Notes: generated from the letters alone by a model not told the origin. A stretch of DNA of 64,000 bases from Lepus europaeus (GCF_033115175.1 NC_084838.1:39473468-39537467), one strand, 5' to 3'; counted from the stretch's first letter, positions 1 to 12,706 are shown. Made by a program: numbers and translations.

Positions 1-356
1 GTATTTTCACAAGGTTGTACAACCATCACAACTAATTCCACAACACATTCATCAACCCCAAAAGATGTCCTATACCTCTGCCCTCTCCTTAGCCTCCATC
101 AAACACTAATCTGCTTTCTGTCCCTGTGAATTTGCTTATTCTGAATATTTCACATAAATAGAGGCATATAACATAGTCTTTTGCAAATGACTTTTTTCAC
201 TTATCATAGTGTTTCCAAAGTTCTTTTCTGTTCTAGCATGCAATAGTGTTTCATTCCTTCTTATGGCTGAAAAATACTCCACTTTTGGATATACCATATT
301 TTATTTATCTATCCATCTGTTATGGGTATTGTAAAGAATGTCATTAGTAATATTTA

Positions 357-650
357 GGGGGCAGGCGCTGGTCTAAAGGTTAGGATGCTGGTTGGGATAC
401 TTGCATCACGTGTCAGAGTGCCCATGTTCAAGTCCTGGTTCTGCTCCTGCTTCCTCTTCCTGCTAGTGTGCACTCCGGGGGGGCAGCAGGTGATGGCTCA
501 AGTAGTTGGGTTCCCGTCGCCCATGTGGGAGGCCTGGATTGAATTCCTGGCTCCTGGCTTTAGACAGGGCTCCGGTACTTGAGAAATGAACTAGTGGGTG
601 GGAGTTCTCTCTTCATGTCTGTCTCCACCTCTTAAATAAATAAACATTAA
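357..650 (+). repeat. CSINE (old, diverged)
   Basis: The head ggcaggcgctggtctaaagg and tail cttaaataaataaacatt identify the lagomorph SINE. It lies within the antisense L1, which resumes at acatttgtgtacagg. Confidence 0.75.
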
Positions 651-1002
651 ATAGACATTTGTGTACAGGTTTTTGTGACCATATTCATTTCTCTTGGGGA
701 TAAATCTAGGAGTAGAACTAATGGGTCAAATTATAACTATATATTTAACTTTTTGAGGAACTGCCAAATGGTTTTACACAGCAGCTGTATTATTTTACAT
801 TTCCGCTCACCCTCCCCAACATTTGCCATTGCCTGTGTTTTTTATGTTAGCCATCTTAGACCTGCGAAGTAGGATCTCATTGTGGTTTTGACTTGCATTT
901 CCCTAGTAACTAATAATGATGTTGAGCATGCTTTTGTGTGCTTAATGGCTATTTGTCTTCTTTGGATAAATATCTACTTAGATTCTTTGCCTATTTTTGG
1001 CT

Positions 1003-1300
1003 TTTTTAAAAAATTATTTATTTGAGAGGCAGAGTTATAGAGAGAGGGAGAGAGGTTTTCCATCCACTGGTTCACTCCCCAAATGGCCAGGATGGCCAGA
1101 GCTGGGCTGATCTGAAGCCAGGAGCTTCTTCTGGGTCTCCAACGTGGGTGCAGGGGTCCAAGTATTTGGGCCATTCTACTGCTTTCCCAGGCCATTAGCA
1201 GAGGTATGAGAAGTGGGGCAGGCGGGACGTGAAATGGCACCCATATGGGATGCTGGCACTGTGGGCAGAGGTTTAACCTACTACACCACAGTGCCAGCCC
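1003..1300 (-). repeat. CSINE
   Basis: Tail ttatttatttgagaggcag to head ctacaccacagtgccagcc. TGGCTT-type target repeats flank it. Confidence 0.9.
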
Positions 1301-1597
1301 TGGCTTGTTTGTTTTTAAGCTTTTTATTTCAGAATGGTTCTGACTATGCAAAACAAAAATTTTGAGATACTGCAGAGTCCCATATACCCCCACACAACTT
1401 CCCCATCATTAGCATCTTACATTAGTACATTTGTCACATTCTATAAACCATACCTAGATTCCTGAATTAGTAACATCTCATATTAATATGATAAATCTGT
1501 CACAATGAATGAATCACACCCAGCTTTCCATAATTTTTTTAATACAAACTCTATCTCTTTGTCCATTTCTAACTGGATTATCTTTTTATCATTAGGT

Positions 1598-1939
1598 GTT
1601 TTTTTTTTTTTTTTGACAGGCAGAGTGGACAGTAGAGGGAGACAGAGAGAAAGGTCTTCCTTTTTGCCATTGGTTCACCCTCCAATGGCCGCTGCGGTAG
1701 GCGCACTGCGGCTGGCGCACCGCGCTGATCTGATGGCAGGAGCCAGGTGCTTCTCCTGGTCTCCCATGGGGTGCAGGGCCCAAGAACTTGGGCCATCCTC
1801 CACTGCCCTCCCAGGCCACAGCAGAGAGCTGGCCTGGAAGGGGGCAACCAGGACAGGATCGGTGCCCCGACTGGGACTAGAACCCGGTGTGCCGGCGCCG
1901 CAAGGTGGAGGATTAGCCTACTGAGCCGCGGCACCAGCC
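1598..1939 (-). repeat. CSINE (TGTC-A tail type)
   Basis: Full-length antisense copy with a T17 tract. TTATCATTAGG flanks it at 1586-1596 and 1940-1950. High CpG in the body suggests a young copy. Confidence 0.95.
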
Positions 1940-1969
1940 TTATCATTAGGTTTTAAGAGTTCTTTTTTT

Positions 1970-2025
1970 GTAAAATAAAGATTTATTTATTTGAAAGTCA
2001 GAGTTACACAGAGAGAGAAGGAGAG

Positions 2026-2058
<33 letters not shown>

Positions 2059-2308
2059 CTTCCACCTGATGGTCCACTCCCCAACTGGCCGCAATGGCAG
2101 GAGCTGTGCCGATCTGAAGCCAGGAGCTTCTTTCAGATCTTCCCATGAGGATGCAAGGGGCCAAGGACTTGGGCCATCTTCTAATGCTTTCCCAGGCCAC
2201 AGCAGAGAGCTGGATCGGAAGTGGAGCAGCCGGGACTAGAACTGGTGCCCATATGGGGTGCTGGCACTGCAGCGGCAGCTTCACCTGCTACACCACAGCA
2301 CCAGCCCC
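1970..2308 (-). repeat. CSINE
   Basis: Full-length copy with an expanded (GA)n block at 2027-2054, 30 bp beyond the preceding SINE. Confidence 0.95.
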
Positions 2309-2572
2309 GATAATGCAGTTTTTATAAATTATTCTGTTACCTGGTACATATGCTGAGCAATACTTGCATACCAGGGATAAATCCCACTTACTCATGGTGA
2401 ATAATCCTTTTTAGATGCTGCTGAATTATATTTGCTAATGTTTTCTTGAGGATTTTGGCATCTATGTTCATCAAGGATATTAGTCTGTAATATTCTTGTC
2501 TGGCCTTGGTGAGTTTGGAAACAATCTTTCTTCGATTTTAGTAAGTTTAAGAAGGACTGATGTTAATTCTTT

Positions 2573-2904
2573 CTTTCTTTAATTTTTTGACAGGCAGAGT
2601 TAGATAGTGAGAGAGAGAGAGACAGAGAGAAAGGTCTTCCTTCCGTTGGTTCACCCCCCAAATGGCCGCTACGGCCAGTGCACTGCGCCAATCCAAAGCC
2701 AGGAGCCAGGTGCTTCCTCCTGGTCTCCCATGCGGGTGCAGGGCCCAAGCAATTGGGCCATCCTCCACTGCCCTCCCGGGCCACAGCAGAGAGCTGGCCT
2801 GGAAGAGGAGCAGCCGGGACAGAATCCGGCACCCTGACCAGGACTAGAACCCGGGGTGCTGGTGCTGCAGGCGGAGGATTAGCCTAGTGAGCCGCAGCGC
2901 TGGC
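2573..2904 (-). repeat. CSINE with 16-bp target duplication
   Basis: CTGATGTTAATTCTTT is repeated exactly at 2557-2572 and 2905-2920, giving precise borders. Confidence 0.97.
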
Positions 2905-3703
2905 CTGATGTTAATTCTTTAAATGTTTGATATAGTTCACATTGACACCATCTGGTCAATCTTGTCATAGGCTTTGCTTTGTTGGGAGGTTTTGGATTAT
3001 TAATTCTATTTACTCATAATTGATCTGTTCAAATTTTCCATTTTTTGCTCTTCAGTCTTGGTAGGTTACACATTTCTTTCAGTTATTCAATTTTTTGGTA
3101 TGTAATTATTAATGATAACCCCTATGATCCTTTTTCTGTGGCATTGGTTGTAAAGTTTCCTCTTTTCATTTCTGATTTTATTTAGAGTCTTTTTTCTGAA
3201 GTCTATATAAAGGTTTGCCAATTGTCTTTAGCTTTTCAGAAAACCCAATCTTAGTTTCAATTTTTCTTCATTTTCTATTGTTCACTTAGTCTCCATTTCA
3301 TTTATTTCTGCTCTAATCTTTATTAATGTCCCTCTCTTGGTAACTTTGGGCTTAGTTTGTTCTTTTTCTAGTTCCTTGAGGCTTAAAGTTAGGTTGTTAG
3401 AGATTTTTCTTTTTTTCCTGATATAGGCATTTATTGCTATAAATCACCTTCTTGGAACTGTTTTTTGTTGCAGCCCATTATTTTGGTTATGTTGTGTTTC
3501 CATTTTCATTTGTATCAAGATATTTTTTACTCCTTTTTGAATTCTATTTTGATCACTTGAGTGCTGCAGAATGTTGTTTAATTTGCACATACTTGTGAAT
3601 TCTCCAATATTCCCTGTTATTAATTTCTATTTTCAAACCATTGTGGTCAAAAAAGATACTTGATATGATTTCAATCTTATTAAAATTATTAAGACTTGTT
3701 TTA

Positions 3704-4024
3704 CCATGGAAGGCATTTGGCACAGTGGTTAAGCCACCACCTGGGATTCACCATTCCATATTTTTTCTTAAAAAGATTTATGTATTTATTTGAAAGGCAG
3801 AGCCACAGAGAGGCAGAGGCAGAGGCAGAGGGAGAGGGAGAGAGAGAGAGAGAATCCATCTGCTGGTCACTCCCCAGAGAACCACAATGGCCTGTGCTGG
3901 GCCAATCTGAAACCAGAAGCCAGAAGCCAGGAGCTTCTTCTGGGTCTCCCAGTGAGTGCACTTTGACCATTCTCTGCTGCTTTTCCCAGGCCATTAGCAG
4001 GAAGCTGGTTGGAAGTAGAGCCAG
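3704..4024. repeat. Composite of a SINE head (+) and a truncated CSINE (-)
   Basis: A plus-strand head (ggcatttggcacagtggtta, 3714-3733) is broken by an antisense CSINE from 3755 that ends early at its middle. L1 sequence resumes at about 4025. Confidence 0.6.
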
Positions 4025-4507
4025 TTTTGTTACATGACTTAAGATTTATTCTGTAGAAAAGATTCTGTAGAAAAAGAAACAGGGTGTGTATTCTGCTTCT
4101 GCAACTTTCTACGTATATCTGCAAGGTCCATTCAGTATATTGCGCTATTGAACTCCACTGTTTGTTCATTGATCTTCTTTCTGGATAGCCTATCTATCAT
4201 TCAAAGTGTAGTATTGGAGTCATCTACTACTATTGTATTGCTGTCTATTTATACCATTAGTTCTGCTATTATTTGCTTTATATAGTTAGGTGCTCCCATA
4301 TTGATGCATTTATATTTTCAATTATTAGTCCTCTTGAAGAATTGTGTCCTTCATCATTATAAAATGACATCCTTTGTCTCTTGTGACAATTTTTGGCCAA
4401 CATCTATTTTGTCTGATATAAGTATAGTCCACCCTCGCTCTCTTTCTGTTACCATCTGCATAGACTATCTTTCTCCATTGCTTCCTTTTCAGTCTATATG
4501 TGTTCTT

Positions 4508-4810
4508 TCTTTTTTTCATTTATTTTACAGATAGACAGTGAGAGAGAGACAGAGAGAAAGGTCTTCCTTCCGTTGGTTCACCCCCCAAATGGCCGCTATG
4601 GCCAGCGCTGCACCGATCCGAAGCCAGGAGCCAGGTGCTTCCTCCTGGTCTCCCATGTGGGTCGGGAGCACTTGGGCCATCCTCCACTGCCTTCCTGGGC
4701 CACAGCAGAGAGCCGGACTGAAGAGGAGCAACCAGGACTAGAACCTGGCACCCTTATGGGATGCTGGCACCAGAGGAGGATTAACCAAGTGAGCCATGGT
4801 GCTGGCCCGA
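4508..4810 (-). repeat. CSINE with 15-bp target duplication
   Basis: TCTATATGTGTTCTT at 4493-4507 recurs at 4811-4825. Confidence 0.97.
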
Positions 4811-4873
4811 TCTATATGTGTTCTTAAAGCTAAAGTGAATCTCTTGTACGTAGCACATTGTTGTATTTTCTCG

Positions 4874-5200
4874 TTTTTTTTTTTTTTTTTTTTGACGGGC
4901 AGAGTGGACAGTGAGAGAGAGACAGAGAGAAAGGTCTTCCTTTGCCATTGGTTCACCCCAATGGCCGCTGGGGCCAGTGTGCTGATCTGAAGGCAGGTGC
5001 TAGGTGCTTCTCCTGGTCTCCCATGCGGGTGCAGGGCCCAAGGACTTGGGCCATCCTCCACTGCCCTCCCAGGCCACAGCAGAGAGCTGGAATGGAAGAG
5101 GAGCAACCGGGACAGAATCTGGCGCACTGACTGGGACTAGAACCCCGGGTGCCGGCGCCACAGGCGGAGGATTAGCCTAGTGAGCTGCAGTGCCGGCCTC
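4874..5200 (-). repeat. CSINE
   Basis: T18 tract, full body; TTTCTCGTT flanks at 4867-4875 and 5201-5209. Confidence 0.95.
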
Positions 5201-5881
5201 TTTCTCGTTCTTTTTAAAAATTCATTCAGCCACTCTATGTCTTTTGATTGTAGAATTTAGTCTAAAGTAATTGCTGAAAGGTAAGGACTCAACTATTGCC
5301 ATTTTGTTGTTTTCTGTTGTTCCGTGGCTCCTTTGTTCCTCTCTTGTGTTTTCCTTTGCGATTTGATGATTTTTTGGTAGCGTGCTTTGACTCCTTTCTT
5401 TTTATCTTTTCCACATCTACTAGGTTTTTTCTTTGTGGTAACCATTTACACAAATTATAAGAAAGGTGCAACGAGGGGTGTTCCTGGGGTTCCCAAGGGC
5501 TTGAGGATGCAGAGACTTGGATTGCATAGATCTATTTGGACAGAACTGCCATTGTTGTGATGTTAGTTCCCAACCTAATAACATGCTATGTTCCCGTGAG
5601 AGAGCTCGAGATGGTTGCTGGTGTCCTCCTGGGAAGCCACTCCTTTGATCATGCCAATGTAGTTAGCTTACAGCAATGCATCATAAGTGGCTCTGAGTCC
5701 TCTCTAGGCTAGGTTCACAGCCTGGCTACGCAATTTGTAGTTTGCTCTGCCAGACAATTGCCTTTCTTTTTTGTTATATTTCATTCTTGTGACTACTAGT
5801 GTGAATAATTACTAGCAGGATTATGAGCTGAAGAAAGGTGGGGAAAGCAGTATCATTTATGTGAGTTAAGATTGATAGGAT

Positions 5882-6197
5882 GGGGGCCTGTGCTGTGGTG
5901 TAGCGGGTAAAGCCACTGCCTGAGGTGTTGGCATCCCATATGGACACCAGTTCTAGTCCCGGCTGCTTCACTTCCAATCCAGCTCTCTGCTATGGCCTGG
6001 AAAAGCAGTAGAAGATGGCTCAAGTCCTTGGGCCCCTGCACCCATGTGGGAGATCTGGAAGAAGCTCCTGGCTCTTGGCTTCAGATCTGCCCAACTCTGG
6101 CCATTGTGACCATTTTGGGAGTGAACCAGTGGATGGAAGACCTCTCCCTGTCTCTCTATATTTCTGCCTTTTTAATAAATAAATAAATCTTAAAAAA
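5882..6197 (+). repeat. CSINE
   Basis: Sense copy flanked by agattgatagga / agattgatagaa (5869-5880, 6198-6209). Confidence 0.95.
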
Positions 6198-6414
6198 AGA
6201 TTGATAGAATGTTTTGTTGTACTTCGTTTTGGCTGAATAGTGGTTTATTTACAACACGATACAGAGCTTCTGCTATTCATGGCAGGATAGGTTTTCCAAA
6301 GTAGTAGAATATGCATGGCTTGGAAAATTTAGCTGCATCTCAGATGTAGAGCTGGTACATGGTCTATGTCCTTTGTGCAGGGACTTTCCCAGGGGTTCAC
6401 ACAGCTACCTGATT

Positions 6415-6750
6415 TTTTTTTAAGATTTATTTATTTTTTGTTTATTTGAAAGGCAGAGTTACAAAGAGAGGGAGAGAGACACACAGAAAAAGAACTTTTA
6501 TCTGCTGGTTCACTCCCCAAATAGCCACAAGAGCTAGGGCTGGGCAAGACCAAAGCCAGGAGCCTAGAATTCCTTCTGGATCTCCCATGTGGGTGGCAGG
6601 GGCCCAATCACTTGGGCCATCTTCTGCTTTCCCAGGCATATTAGCAGGGAGCTGGATCAGAAAAGGAGCAGCTGGGACTCAAACTGGCACTCATATGGGA
6701 CACTGGCATCACAGGCGGTGGCTTAGCCTGCTGTGCCACAGCACAGTACC
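6415..6750 (-). repeat. CSINE with 12-bp target duplication
   Basis: AGCTACCTGATT at 6403-6414 and 6751-6762. Confidence 0.95.
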
Positions 6751-6762
6751 AGCTACCTGATT

Positions 6763-8187
6763 AAGGAAATATTAGCATTTCTATCAATGTTGAGATTATC
6801 CAATACCTGGACAGGTAAAATCAGCCTCTCTCATGACATTTGCCATTTAATCCTCCAACCATACCCAACAATCCAGCGTAGACTCTCCATTCATTAAAGA
6901 ATATTATTTTATAACTTTTTTGAGATTTAAAAGCAAGATTTGTTAGTGTTAGAGACCTCCAGCCAGTGTGGCATACAGGGGGCTTCCAAGAGAGGAAAAA
7001 ACTTAAAGTAGCTGGTGGTAGTGGGGTTTTTAAGCCCAATTTTTGGGAAAAAAACCTTGACAATCAGACTGACATTCAGTTTCAAGGCGGGGACAAAACC
7101 CAACAAAAGTCCTGATTTGCAATCCTTTACCCTGTCTGGTTTATTTTATAACTTTTGATGAATTTAATATTTTGTATCAATTTTTAAATTTCTTATTAAA
7201 CTTAATCATAGATATCACTGTTTTTTAAAAAACACAATAGAGATTTAATAAGCTTTTCCAATAATTTGTTTGGGTACAAAAAACCATTCTCTCATCAGCT
7301 GAGGATACGTGGCACCAAGGCTCTGCACAGCAACTGAAAACTCACCTCCCCCACTGGGGTGAGGAGCAAAGGTCAAAGCCCGAGGTGGTGAAGACAGACC
7401 AAGCCTGCGAGGTGTGGGGAGGATCAGCCTGCACCCAGTCTGACTTTGTGATGCCAGACCTGCCTTGACAAGAAGACGCAGGTGAGAAAGTAAGAAGGAC
7501 TTTCATCGGCAGGCCAAGAGGAATCAAGAGCTGGAGAGCCAGATTTTATGAGGGCCTTAAAGAAGGAAAAACAGGGCTGGTGAGAAAAGTGGTTAACACT
7601 TCAGTTTACAGAACCACCCAGAAGACACCCAATGGCCGGCAGAGGAGAAAGGTAGACTTCAGGAGAGAAAGTGCCCGGTCCTGTCTGAGGTCATAAAGGC
7701 AGAAGAAAGTGTTCAAGCTGGATAAGAAAGATCAATTCCAGATTCTCTAGGGCTTCGGAACAGCCTGAGAGAAGACTGGGGTGTCCACATGCCGTCCTCC
7801 TATGAGAAGGAGGACAACAATTCAGTGATTATTCTGTTTGGCTGACAAAGAATGGCAAAATGTGAATTGTGTAAGAGGTTAGACTTTCGGAAGACTGGAA
7901 CTTAGCTTTGGCACAAGAGTCCAGGAATGGCCTAGTTGATGAGGTCCTGACTATGGATTCAAGGGGACAAACGCCTTGTTCTAGCTCCTGGTGGCTGTGG
8001 AAAATACATCTGCTTTGGGAGCTGAGATTGAGCCTATGGCCTATTCAGTGAAGGCCTGGTTTCACGAGGACCTGTATGAAGAGCTGGCCTCTTAGTTAAC
8101 TAAAAGGGACAGTCATCTCGGTGAAGCGAGACAAACTGGTGATATAAAATGTGTTGTGGACCTAAGTTCAAAAGGACACCAGGCTCC
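6763..8187. other. Unassigned single-copy or very old DNA
   Basis: No open frame with splice signals, no recognised repeat. The 7300-8180 part is GA-rich and could be a worn LTR or DNA transposon, but no termini were found. Confidence 0.5.
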
Positions 8188-8790
8188 ACTGTGGTTAAGA
8201 ACATGGACAATTGGCCGGCACTGCAGCTCACTAGGCTGATCCTCCGCCTGCGGCGCCAGCACCCCAGGTTCTAGTCCTGGTTGGGGCACCAGGTTCTAGT
8301 CCCGGTTGCCCCTCTTCCAGGCCAGCTCTCTGCTGTGGCCAGGGAGTGCAGTGGAGGATGGCCCAAGTGCTTGGGCCCTGCACCTGCCTGGGAGACCAGG
8401 GGAAGCAACCTGGCTCCTGGCTTTGGATCAGTGCAGCGTGCCGGCCGCAACGCGCCAGCCGTAGCAGCCACTTGGGGGGCGAACCAATGGAAAAGGAAGA
8501 CCTTTCTCTCTGTCTCTCTCTCTGTTCACTCTGCCTGTCAAAAAAAAAAAAAAAAAAAAAAAAAGGTCAACTGAGACAGGCTGCCAGAGTTCAAGCCTTA
8601 GTCCTCTACCTACCAGCTGTGTAGCCTTGGGGAAGTTACCTCACTTCTCTGAGACTCATTTTCTTCATCTGCAAAATGGAAATGATAATAATACCTACCC
8701 ATAAGATTGTTGTGAGGCTTAGTGAGTTCAGATATGTAAAGCGTTTTAGAGTAACTCCCTAGTATATAACAAATGCCCAGAATGTTTAAG
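8188..8790 (+). repeat. MIR element split by a CSINE
   Basis: The head cactgtggttaagaacatgg (8188-8212) and the body from 8567 (accagctgtgtagccttggg gaagttacctc; tcatctgcaaaatggaaatg) form one MIR. The CSINE at 8214-8564 sits in the middle, with ggacaattg / ggtcaactg as a possible worn duplication. Confidence 0.75.
8214..8564 (+). repeat. CSINE inside a MIR
   Basis: Head ggccggcactgcagctcact, tail ctgcctgtc with A26. It splits an older MIR. Confidence 0.95.
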
Positions 8791-8799
8791 TTAGTGCAG

Positions 8800-8985
8800 A
8801 CTGGACTCTGTGACCACACGAAGTAACCCAGGACAAGTCACTTTCCCTTTCTGGGCCTTAACGTTTTCCTGTATAAAATGGGGTAGCAAAACCTACCTTA
8901 TGTACTAGCAGAAAGGTTAAATAAGATGGGAAATAGAAAGTGCCTACATGGTTTCTGAGACACCCAGGGCACAGTAAAAGTTACG
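8800..8985 (+). repeat. MIR element
   Basis: The core block aggacaagtcactttccct, ctgggccttaacgttttcc, tataaaatggggtagcaaaa is a second, adjacent MIR in the same orientation. Confidence 0.65.
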
Positions 8986-8989
8986 TCTT

Positions 8990-10200
8990 GTCCTGTATCT
9001 GATGATATGTCAAGGAGATGCTGTACGGTTCATCGATACAGGGGTCCATGTCCGAAACAGATTCTGAACCTTCAGCTACTTCCTGCAGTTTACTACCCTG
9101 ATGCAGCCGGAGAGGAAGGGTACAAAAGCCACCACCTGGGGAGGGCGAGGTCAGAGGAGCAGCAAAGTGGCAGAGGAGTGGCTGCAGGATATCTGTATTG
9201 TTTTGATCCGAACGCCAGGGTCAGAAACCTAGCTCCTATACAGTAACGATGTCATCCAACCTCAGGTTTTGGGGGTTAAAGATACAGAAGATTGGGATGG
9301 AGATTAGCCTAGGAAAGGAAAGAGCAGAAACAAAAAGGGAAAATGGGCCACCTAAGGTGGCCTAGAAAAAGTGCCACACTGAGAATCAGTAGCCAGGAGG
9401 AGGAGTGAAGGAGAAAACCCAGGAAGGCCAGCTGGCCAGGGGGCAAACCAGCTTCGGGGCCTCCAAGCAGCATTTCCTTCCTCACCACAGGAAAACCCTT
9501 TCAGAGGGGATAATCTAGCTAGCCAGTGAGCAGCACGAGAAGATCCTCAGGAGCACAGATGTCTGGCCAGTGCATTAGTCCAGGCCTCTCCTCACACCAC
9601 ACTGACAGCTCAGTGCTGGCAGGGACACTCAGCAATGACCCCTTGCTCCAGTGCTAGGTCAGGGGGCCAAGTCACTTCCTGGCTGTGCTGGACGTTTCTT
9701 TTCCCCAGCTCTAAAGATAAGTGAGGACTGCTGCAAGGGGGAAGGCAATTGGCCAATTTTAGTTCTAGTTCATTGACATCAGGGAGCTTCTACACAGTCA
9801 CAGTGTGTCCTATGGCAGTCAAAACATAATCCAAAACATTGTCCCTAGTGGGAGATTTTTCTAACCACATGGCTTACAGAGTTGGTTCATAAGAAAACTT
9901 ACATTTCATCTCTCCAGGCTGTCTGAGACATCAGGAGTCCAGTCACCAGATGACAGTTCTACATAAAGAATGCCAAGAGGAACGGCCAAATGACAGCAGA
10001 GCCATGCCGGGGAGGCCGGGGAGCCTTGCCCTGCTGGAGGGCCACTGACTAACCGGCTTCATCACAGCCACGTCACCACGTTTCTGACTCAGCTGACCAA
10101 CTGCCACGCCCCATGGTTTACAGTCACTTCACGTATCTTACTTTCTTACCCATTATACACGATCTCAAAAGACCATAGACAATACATCTTATAAAAACTG
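8990..10200. other. Unassigned single-copy DNA
   Basis: About 1.2 kb with moderate GC. Only a possible MIR shred (about 9670-9700) was noticed; no coding signal. Confidence 0.5.
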
Positions 10201-10848
10201 CAGGGCCAGTGCTGTGGTGTAGTGGGCTAAGCCTCTGCCTGTGGCGCTGGAATCCCGTATGGGCGCCAGTTCATGTCCTGGTGGCTCCTCTCTTGATGCA
10301 GCTCTCTGCTTATGCCCTGGGAAAGCAGTGGAAGATGACCCAAGTACTTGGGTCCATTCACCTGCATGGGAGACCTGGAAGATGCTCCCGGCTCCTGGCT
10401 TCGAATTGGCTCAGCCCTGCAGCTATTTGGGGGTGAACTAGCGGATGGGAGACCTTTGTCTCTCCCTCTTTCTGTAACTCTGTTTCTCAAAACAAAGCAA
10501 GGGAGTGGCGCTGTGGCACAGTGGGTTGAGGCCCTGGCCTGGGGTGCCGGCATCCCATATGGGCTCTAGTTCTAGTCCCGGCTGCTCTTCCAATTCAGCT
10601 CTCTGCTGTGGCCTGGGAAAGCAGTAGAAGATGGCTTGAGTCTGTGGGCCCCTGCGTCCATGTGGGAGACCAGGAAGAAGCTCCTGGCTCGTGGCTTCAG
10701 ATCAGCGTAGCTCCAGCTGTTGCAGCCATTTGGGGAGTGAACCAACGGAAGGAAGACCTCTCTCTCTGTCTCTCCCTCTCACTGTCTGTAATTCTACCTC
10801 TCAAATAAATAAATAAAATTTTTTAAAAAAACAAAGCAAAACAAAACT
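10201..10848 (+). repeat. CSINE pair: one inserted in the tail of the other
   Basis: The outer copy (10201-10500) ends aacaaagcaa. The inner copy occupies 10501-10829, after which aacaaagcaa recurs (10830-10839). Both are in sense. Confidence 0.92.
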
Positions 10849-10854
10849 GGGCAT

Positions 10855-10937
10855 GAGCTTCAAAATTTTTTTGTGCTAAAATAAACTGATCTTTTAATTC
10901 CATTTTTCCACAGACTCTTTGGAGTACCCTTGTAATA
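10855..10937. mobile_element. Partial mariner-type element
   Basis: The text tttttgtgctaaaataaactg ends in tttttccacagactctttgg agtacccttgtaa, the same right terminus as the element at 53.9 kb. The left end is absent. Confidence 0.5.
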
Positions 10938-10969
10938 CCAGCTTTCCCCCACTGAACAAATAGCTTCTT

Positions 10970-11331
10970 TTTTTTTTTTTTAAAGATTTATTTATTTGAA
11001 AGTCAGAGTTACACAGAGAGAGGAGAAGCAGAGAGAGAGAGAGAGAGAGGTAGAGAGAGAGAGAGAGAGAGAGGTCTTCCATCTGCTGGTTCACTCCCCA
11101 ATTAGCCACAATGGCCAGAGCTGTGCTGATCCAAAGCTAGGAGCCAGGAGCTTCTTCTGGGTCTCCCACATGGGTGCAGGGGTCCAAGGACTTGGGCCAT
11201 CTTCTACTGCTTTCCCAGGCCATAGCGGAGAGCTGGATCGGAAGTGAAGCAGCTGGGACTTGAACCAGTGCCCATATGGGATGCTGGCACTGCAGGTGGC
11301 AGCTCTACCTGCTATGCCACAGTGCCGGCCC
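10970..11331 (-). repeat. CSINE with 11-bp target duplication
   Basis: AATAGCTTCTT at 10959-10969 and 11332-11342; long GA block at 11033-11074. Confidence 0.95.
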
Positions 11332-11342
11332 AATAGCTTCTT

Positions 11343-11665
11343 AATGTTACTGATCATGAGATAAACTTTTTTAGACTCCACATATGAGACAGACTATGTG
11401 GTTTTTGTCCTTCTGTGCTTGGCTTATGTCACTTAACATAATATCCTGCAGACCGATCCGTGTTGTTACGGAAGACAGACTTTCCTGCTCTTTTAGGCTG
11501 AACAATGTGGTAGTTACCGGGGCTGCAGCAATACAGGGGAGGGGACCGGAGAAACAGCAGTCAAAAGTTACAAAAGTGCAGATAGGAGGAGTAAGTTCAA
11601 GAGATCTATTGTACAACACGGTGACTGCAGCTCATAACACTGCATTCTTGAAAAATCCTGAAAGA
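11343..11665 (+). mobile_element. Ancient 5'-inverted L1 3'-end fragment
   Basis: Positions 11343-11500 are antisense to the L1 ORF2 end (minus strand reads IMLSDISQAQKDKNHIVCLI). Positions 11505-11665 are sense L1 3'-end sequence (aagttcaagagatctattgt, tgactgcagctcataacactg). Opposite orientation of adjacent pieces with the 3' part in sense is the twin-priming layout. A decayed tail and the lack of a clear target duplication fit an old event. Confidence 0.55.
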
Positions 11666-12706
11666 GCACTTTTTTGGGGTTTAAACTGCCCTTGGTTACA
11701 CCAACATTTTCTTGTTGATAACTGATCCAACACAGGCATGCAAAACGTCCTCTGCATGGAACTGCTTCCACTGCCTCTTGTACATCAGTAGGTCGTTGGT
11801 TACAAAGGTCGTTCAGTTTGAGCCGCGTCCTCTTTTCTAGCACTTCTAAGCCGTGTGCATGACACACGCCACAGAGGGAGGAAAGATCCATCGTTCATAA
11901 AGCTTTTTTTTCTTCATATTCAGCGGGTGACTTTTGGAAAGTTTTTGTTGCTTGTAGGAAGAAGGATTAGTTGTTGTCTTAAGGACTAAATCTACCTGGA
12001 GATTTTCTGGTACAAAGGCCCTAGGAAAAAGCAGAGTTGCAATGCAGCTCGCAGCATCTTCAGGCTGCTGAGGTGGCGCTGGGACTCGGGCATTGTATTC
12101 CACTCACAGAACACTGTTAGCTTCAAGGATGAGTGATGGCGCCTCCTCTGAGGATCCGCCTCAGGAACCTAGCTGGGCAGGCAGGTATCATCACACGGTA
12201 TAGGACAGCTGTCAGAGCCTGGAGGCCCTGCTATGGACTCGGCCCCAGTCAGATCAAATTTACTCTTGTAGCTCTGACCCTTTGAGCTGGAACAATAAAG
12301 CCGACCTCTCAAAACTGTCAGGACAGTTATGCCACAGCCAGTCTTTTCAGCTAGCGAGCTGATCATTTCAAATGGAAATCTGCTAGTTCAAAAAAGTAGA
12401 CTAGACCCTTCGTGTGGCCTTCCACTGGCAAAGCTCAGGGTTTTGTGCTCTGCCCATTATCATCTGAGACTTTATAATTTAGGAAGAAATAACTGAACTG
12501 TGCTAGGCATACTGCAGGGTGGGACAACCTCACATGCATTACATTTGCTGGGGTTATCACACACTGCAAGATTGTGATCTTTTGCTTCTTTTTTGATGAC
12601 AAAAACACTCACCTATGTTCCCAGCAAGGATGCTGAGGGGAAAAAATAGTAATTTTTACAAGGCATAAGAATCTACAAAACAACTTGCCAAGTAGAACAC
12701 ATTTTT
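11666..12706. other. Unassigned DNA with broken minus-strand reading frames
   Basis: Minus-strand pieces (for example LCGVCHAHGLEVLEKRTRLK at 11.85 kb and MEYNARVPAPPQQPEDAASC at 12.1 kb) lie in different frames. This could be an old retrocopy, but I do not recognise a parent gene. Confidence 0.35.

Larger units (their letters stand above)
1..5460 (-). mobile_element. Old L1 (ORF2 and 3' region), antisense, split by CSINEs
   Basis: Between the CSINEs the plus strand reads as the complement of a mammalian L1. Positions 1-350 and 660-1000 match the ORF2 C-terminal end (ATAATGTTTCCAAAG and gaggaactgccaaatgg type stretches). Positions 2310-2570 match the reverse-transcriptase region (ggcatctatgttcatcaagg). 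Positions 2906-3700, 4030-4500 and 5210-5460 run back toward the endonuclease region (attattgtattgctgtc-like, attcattcagccactctatg). All frames are closed by many stops. Positions 1305-1585 look like a different L1M 3'-end fragment. Confidence 0.75.

Noticed and set aside
1505..1924. Long ORFs inside CSINE copies here and elsewhere (for example 18283-18732, 35744-36274)
   Set aside because: Translations repeat the same SINE-derived peptide pattern (for example GPSSTALPGHSRELAW) at every copy; not genes.
10201..10300. tRNA genes suggested by tRNA-like SINE heads
   Set aside because: The heads are part of CSINEs, which derive from a tRNA; no free-standing cloverleaf was seen.
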